This document shows, in pieces, positions 59,419 to 64,000 of a stretch of 64,000 nt of DNA. Under the pieces are notes generated by a model. The model worked only from the letters and a program-made list of their open reading frames with translations, ran no database searches and had not been told where the DNA came from. A program made the position numbers and the translations under genes. Where the stretch lies: the NCBI GenBank assembly GCA_963920765.1, contig OY987246.1, positions 5,892,501 through 5,956,500 on the forward strand, in the 5' to 3' direction. Origin of the DNA: Ulota crispa (Eukaryota; Streptophyta; Bryopsida; Orthotrichales; Orthotrichaceae). Each line of letters starts with the position of its first letter. Positions within the stretch are counted from its first letter, which is position 1.

Positions 59419-59734
59419 TAAGTAGGAACACCCATAAGCGTCATTGTCCCCATAACTGTCACCTCAGAAATCTTGGAAAATCTGTGGAAGTGAATAGATG
59501 TAATGACAAGGATGTATAATATGTGAACATGAAATCTTAAAAGTGGTTATGGGTGCAATGGAATTTTGCTCTTTAAAAATTCACAACTTATTCTCATAGT
59601 ATCCAAATAATACATTTGAAAGTGCAAAATCATTTTTTTCTGTTCCTAATAGGATCCTATAATTTGCTAGTTGTTTAGTAATAGTCATCATGTTCAAAAC
59701 CCTTAGATTGATGTTTATGGGTGCTCCTACCTTA
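59419..59734. mobile_element. Family-3 MITE
   Basis: Tips TAAGTAGGAACACCCATAAG and (rc) TAAGGTAGGAGCACCCATAA; body homologous to 27690-28007. Confidence 0.8.
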
Positions 59735-60080
59735 CGATGAACTATTTTCATGTTTGTGAAATTTGTGAATTCTTCTAATACAACATATGATGTAAAAAAC
59801 CAAAAAAAAAAAACAAAACAAAACAAAAAAAAAAAAAAACATGAAAATGTGAAAAAGTGACATCTTCTGACTTGTTGGTTTCTATGTTTATTAAAGAGTA
59901 TTCAGCAACACTCTGTAAACAAACAAAAATATAATATTCCCAAAATCTCACTTCCTCCCAATTGAGTGAATAAAGCTTTAAAAGAGGAACCTCCATGGAG
60001 TTACTAATTATATATTCCTCCATGTCCAATTCCAAGTCTACAAATCTACACGTATCATCTCATGTTCACAACATAATTAA

Positions 60081-60719
60081 CCCCTACATGCCTACGGCAC
60101 CAATGTTTGGTGTTGGCAATGTTTTGAGATTCAATAAATCTATCTAAGTTGCTACTATTAGTAGTTTATATTTTAGGACTATTATTTTTGAAGTCTAGTT
60201 TTAGTTTTAGCAACCAAAATTTGATTAATTTAAAAAATGATTGACTACAATTTTTCTATTCAAGATATTATGCAAGGGTCTTGACTTTCTGTAGTGTTGA
60301 GAGCTCCTAGAAATGAATCTCAAATACATTAGATCTTGGAGAAAGGTTACACTAGAAATTCATTTAAAAAAATTGTAGAAGAGTTCTAGAAAAGCCGTAA
60401 AGTGATTAGAGTTATGTATGTTGTTTGACTTGTCTCCTCTTACCTCATATGATTTTGATGTCTGGTTTTTTAAATTCAACATGTAAAAAAAGGATTCAAA
60501 GACTTCAAGTCATTTTTGCAATTTTAACATCCTAATGATTAAACATTTTAATCTTTCAATCCATAAGTGATATTGTTGTGTTTTCTTTTCCTAGTCAATC
60601 TCTAACATATCTAGCTTAAAATTATACGATTATAGTTTAAAACAAATTGATATGACTTAGTAAAATGTTGACTCTTTGTTCAAATTAGAAGCTCAAAAAA
60701 GGCCTCAGCCATTTAGGGG
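60081..60719. mobile_element. TTAA element E12 (639 bases)
   Basis: TTAA at 60077-60080 and 60720-60723; tips CCCCTACATGCCTACGGC and (rc) CCCCTAAATGGCTGAGGC. Same subfamily as E11 without the nested insert. Confidence 0.88.
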
Positions 60720-60724
60720 TTAAT

Positions 60725-62990
60725 GTTCACAACATTTTCAAAACCATAAATTTCAATCCAATATAGATTGAAGGGCCTCGAACAATTGAACATAGCATCC
60801 CGTGTATGTTCAAAGTTGATCACAAATCTTATCTCCGGCCTCTCTCTGGCAGAACCGAAGTAGCAACCAGTCGATTGCGAATGCGCCTGGGTAAGTTATG
60901 CCGAAGGGAAAGTCGTAGATTCAAAGTTGAAAATCTCTTGTTCAGCACCGTCTTATGCAGGCAAATGCTTTGACTGAAACTTCATGCATGCGCCACCTCA
61001 ACCGGGCTTTTGAATATTGTTCTGCAAGTGTGAGACTTTGTTTATTATCCGGTACTGTTTAACTTCACCCCATCTAAACAGTGGTATGAGTCGTGGGTGC
61101 CTATGGGTGCCTTTGTTCAAAAACACAAATCAAGTTCAGTAGTTCCTGGCAGCAATCAACCGCTACAATGTATGCGCTCTAATAGCAGGTGCCCTCTCAT
61201 ACACCAACGGTGTATAGGTTGACAGAACATACAAGCATTGAAAATGAAACAGGCGCTTGTGATTTCACTCACCTCGGATTTTCAGGACTTCTCTTCAACT
61301 TCTGTTTTTGTGTCCAGTAACTACACGCCTTAGCTGCCTCGCCCAACGTCCGTTAATCACAAGCGGCAAATCATGAACTACATCACTACAATGCAAACCT
61401 GAATGACTTACAACATGGTCCTTCACTCCTTGGAGAGAGACTAAACATTTACAAATGCTCATACAAAGGTACAGATGGATAGGGGAGCCTTACGCAACAT
61501 ACTTCAACAAGTCAAGTTGTTTAGAGGAAGACAAAGACAGCTACATTGAAACCTACTCTGTTGTAGAAGGGAAATTTGCACAATATTCCGGAAAAACCAA
61601 CCTCCAAGTCAACTTTATCGAAGATGACAACCATGCACCATTATGACAAAGAGTAGGACTCTTTTGTCTTTATGAGGGAAACTCTTATTTGCTTCCACGT
61701 TTTCCATTTACTCGTCAAAATAGCCTGAATTGTAGATTGACATCAATGTGTTACCCTAATGTAAATTAGAAGGGGTATGGGCTTCGAACTTTCCCTACCT
61801 TGCTTAGGAATGCCAGCAGTGATGATAAAGCCTACCGCGCCTCCGCTCATTTTGGAAAGCGGCAAGCAAGGGCGGTGATTAACTACAATGATACCTCCAG
61901 CATTAATGGATCCAACTCCCCTTTTTAGAGGAGGCCAATCTCGCTTCCATGTGCGCTTGTAAAACCTGGAGTTTAACTTCGTGTCTGCAGAAATTCACCT
62001 GTGGTGCAAACTTTGCTACCATGACAAATATAGCTGTTCCCTACTTCTTTCTGAGTATGCTATGTTCTGTACAGCTCAATCTGTAGCAACTGCTCTCTTT
62101 AGCACTATCGATTTTTCTAAAGGCCTCCCTTACTTGCAATGGCCTGCATTACTCTCTAAAATTTTAACGCCCATTGCAGCGGAAACTTATCAACAATGTA
62201 ATAGAGTTCAACAGACGTCGGCAATAGAATTCTTTCTGACATAGATTTTTTTGATGGAGACTACATTCAAAATTAGAGGAGTTCCTGAGGCAGGCCTTCA
62301 GTGCAAAGGTGAACACCACAAAACCCTAGTTATTATGCAATCATTGATTGAACACTGCATCGCCACATGTACATGAAGAGGACGTATTGTTGGCCTTAAT
62401 AATGAACTTGATTTATTTTGTTCATCGCTTTTTCAGATTAGACATGTTAAAGCTCGTGATGATTTGTCCGTGTTTAATTTTGGTTGCTTAGGGTTGGAGT
62501 ATTCTCAGATCTTGGTAACGCAGTCCTCAACATTTTCCTTTGCTTCAACACTGCGTTTAGCTTATTCATGGTGGAGAAATAGAGATTGGCAAGAGTAGGT
62601 TTAATTCTCGTGTATCTGGAGAGTATTTTTGGACCCTTGCCACTCAGTAGCTCAAAGACCTCGTCAAAGAAGAATGTAAGGAAATTTCTGCAACTTATAC
62701 AGTTTTCTCAAACTTGGTAATATCTGTTTCATTTCGGCTGTGTGGTTATTGAGATGCATTTTGATATTGAGTGCTTCAGTTTTTCCCCCCACTTGCAACA
62801 AGGATGACAAATATTGATTGACAAATGCATTGCAGTGGAGAAATTGTTGTCTCTTTTGTGGGAGGTTAATGGATAATGTGTATCCGGTTCTCTTTATTTT
62901 TGATGTACTTCTTACAGAGATTACTGGAATTTCAACCTTGACATATGCGTTGAATATGTGGGTGCCGCAGCAGTGAGTACCACACTGCGT
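60725..62990. other. Unassigned GC-richer stretch
   Basis: Less AT-rich than its surroundings. An exon-like 35-40 base piece between CAG at 60850 and GTAAGT at about 60890 is seen, and plus-strand frames at 61455-61646 and 61981-62244 (HLWCKLCYHDKYSCSLLLSE ...) look protein-like, but no family is recognised and no splice chain joins them. A gene or gene relic is possible. Confidence 0.25.
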
Positions 62991-62996
62991 AACCAA

Positions 62997-63065
62997 CGTT
63001 GCCCAAAAATTCGGTTAGTCGTTGCCCAAAAATTCGGTTAGTTGTTGCCCAAAAATTCGGTTAGT
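62997..63065. repeat. 23-base tandem repeat, three units
   Basis: Three copies of (c/t)gttgcccaaaaattcggttagt; units 1 and 2 are identical and unit 3 differs at its first base. Confidence 0.95.
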
Positions 63066-63103
63066 ATTAGTTTCAGTGTTCATGTGAAACTAGATTTCTT
63101 ACG

Positions 63104-63515
63104 GGGGAATTGATATGTGTACCACACCCTTTCAATTACTGTACCACACCCCAGAGTAAATTTTAGATTTCTATCATCAAAAAGCTGAATTTGAGAATTT
63201 GGATTTCAGATTTGGACTAAGACACCATGATTTAGTTTAGAACCATAAAAAAGATTGCAATTCAACAACACCCAATGAAAAAGTTTAGCTAGGGAGAAAA
63301 GTATTACTTTTACTTTTGTTTGTAAAATAGATAAGCTTTTTCATTGGGTGTTGTTGAATTGCAATTTTTTTTAGGGTTCTAAACTATATGATAGTCTCTA
63401 AGTCCAAATCTGAATTCCAAATTCTCAAATTCAGCTTTTTGATGGTATAAATCTAAAATTTACTTTGGGGGTGTGGTATAATAATTGAAAGGGTGTGGTA
63501 CACATATCAATTCCC
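63104..63515. mobile_element. hAT-type foldback MITE with 8-base duplication
   Basis: Starts GGGGAATTGATATGTG, ends CACATATCAATTCCC; the arms (about 190 bases each) pair almost throughout. TTCTTACG flanks both sides (63096-63103, 63516-63523), the 8-base duplication of hAT elements. Non-coding. Confidence 0.9.
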
Positions 63516-63820
63516 TTCTTACGACATGAATAAAACACCAGACGTGATTAATATTATGTAGAATTTGAGAAATGATTCTCGGCACCTCTATCATATTTTT
63601 CAAGATCAAGGTTTATCATAGTTCAATTTTAGGTATTAAGAAAGCGCCTATTAATCTTACTAATGTGTCTGGGAAGTGTTGTTCTCAAGGCTATTTATTT
63701 GTAATATTGTTCTCTAAATTGAACGTTCATGTAATTAACACAGCTTTGATTATCGATCACCTCATCCAGACTTCACGAATCTATGTACAATTGATTTTGA
63801 ATTTCAGAATATTTCATAGT

Positions 63821-64000
63821 ATGAGGACCTACGAACGCGAGGAGGCGTATCACATTGAAAAGGCTAAAGCAGCTCGGTTGGGAATTAGTCACTATCCATG
63901 TGGATGCGTGAAATGTCACGCTCTCAAGACCCAGCCTGTACAAACAATTGAACGTCACCACCGACGTCATGGCCGCGATGTTTACTTGCAAGAGCCACTT
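63821..64000 (+). CDS. TNP2/CACTA-type transposon protein, N-terminus, cut by window edge
   Basis: After an acceptor-like TTTCAG at 63807 the frame from ATG 63821 is open for 60 codons to the edge. It begins MRTYEREEAYHIEK and continues YPCGCVKCHALKTQPVQTIE then RHHRRHGRDVYLQEP. A Cys-x-Cys-x2-Cys cluster followed by (I)ExHxxxxGxD is the pattern of the transposase-associated domain of CACTA (TNP2-like) proteins, a zinc-binding DNA-contact module. G+C rises sharply here compared with the upstream spacer. The gene itself lies mostly outside the window. Confidence 0.6.
   Translation, partial: MRTYEREEAYHIEKAKAARLGISHYPCGCVKCHALKTQPVQTIERHHRRHGRDVYLQEPL

Overview
The window is nuclear DNA of a land plant, most likely a seed-free one (moss, liverwort, hornwort or fern ally). 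Genes have GT-AG introns and plant domain architectures, and the intergenic DNA is AT-rich and packed with small inverted-repeat elements. Two gene types point this way: a microbial-type terpene synthase-like gene at the left edge (a family known from non-seed plants) and TIR-NB-ARC-LRR (TNL) immune receptor genes. The species cannot be fixed from the sequence.

Layout. 1-0.56 kb (minus): 5' part of a terpene synthase-like gene running off the window. 0.7-5.7 kb: elements only. 5.77-17.9 kb: duplication copy A, holding a TAF1C/RRN6-like pseudogene (minus) and a nearly intact four-exon TNL gene (minus). 18-40.3 kb: mostly small transposons and microsatellites, with two weak multi-exon gene candidates (23.8-25.2 kb plus; 28.4-29.9 kb minus). 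40.33-48.8 kb: duplication copy B in direct orientation, with a decayed TAF1C-like copy fused by a 3.4 kb deletion to a truncated, frameshifted TNL pseudogene. 49-52.6 kb: elements. 52.9-56.8 kb (minus): multi-exon Ptta/En/Spm-type transposon gene with three in-frame stops. 57-63.5 kb: elements, a long TA tract and a little-understood 60.7-63 kb stretch. 63.82-64.0 kb (plus): first codons of a TNP2/CACTA-type transposon protein.

The most unusual content is a dense set of at least twelve non-autonomous elements flanked by TTAA and ending in CCCC(T/A)... / ...GGGG, the hallmark of piggyBac-type transposition. Two are inserted in another MITE family, so their target sites can be read directly, and their internal arms are shared between subfamilies with different tips. 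A second family (tips ...CATATTCGTTAAATTGGG), a third (TAAGGTAGGNGCACCCAT), CACTA-type and hAT-type hairpins and a mariner/Emigrant-like MITE complete the picture. Two elements sit in TNL copy A but not in copy B, which dates them relative to the duplication.

The two TNL copies allow comparative reading: copy B shows four independent disabling lesions, while copy A seems to lack only the splice acceptor of its LRR exon, with an in-phase substitute 15 bases downstream. All exon models are hand-made from open frames, splice signals and copy-to-copy comparison.
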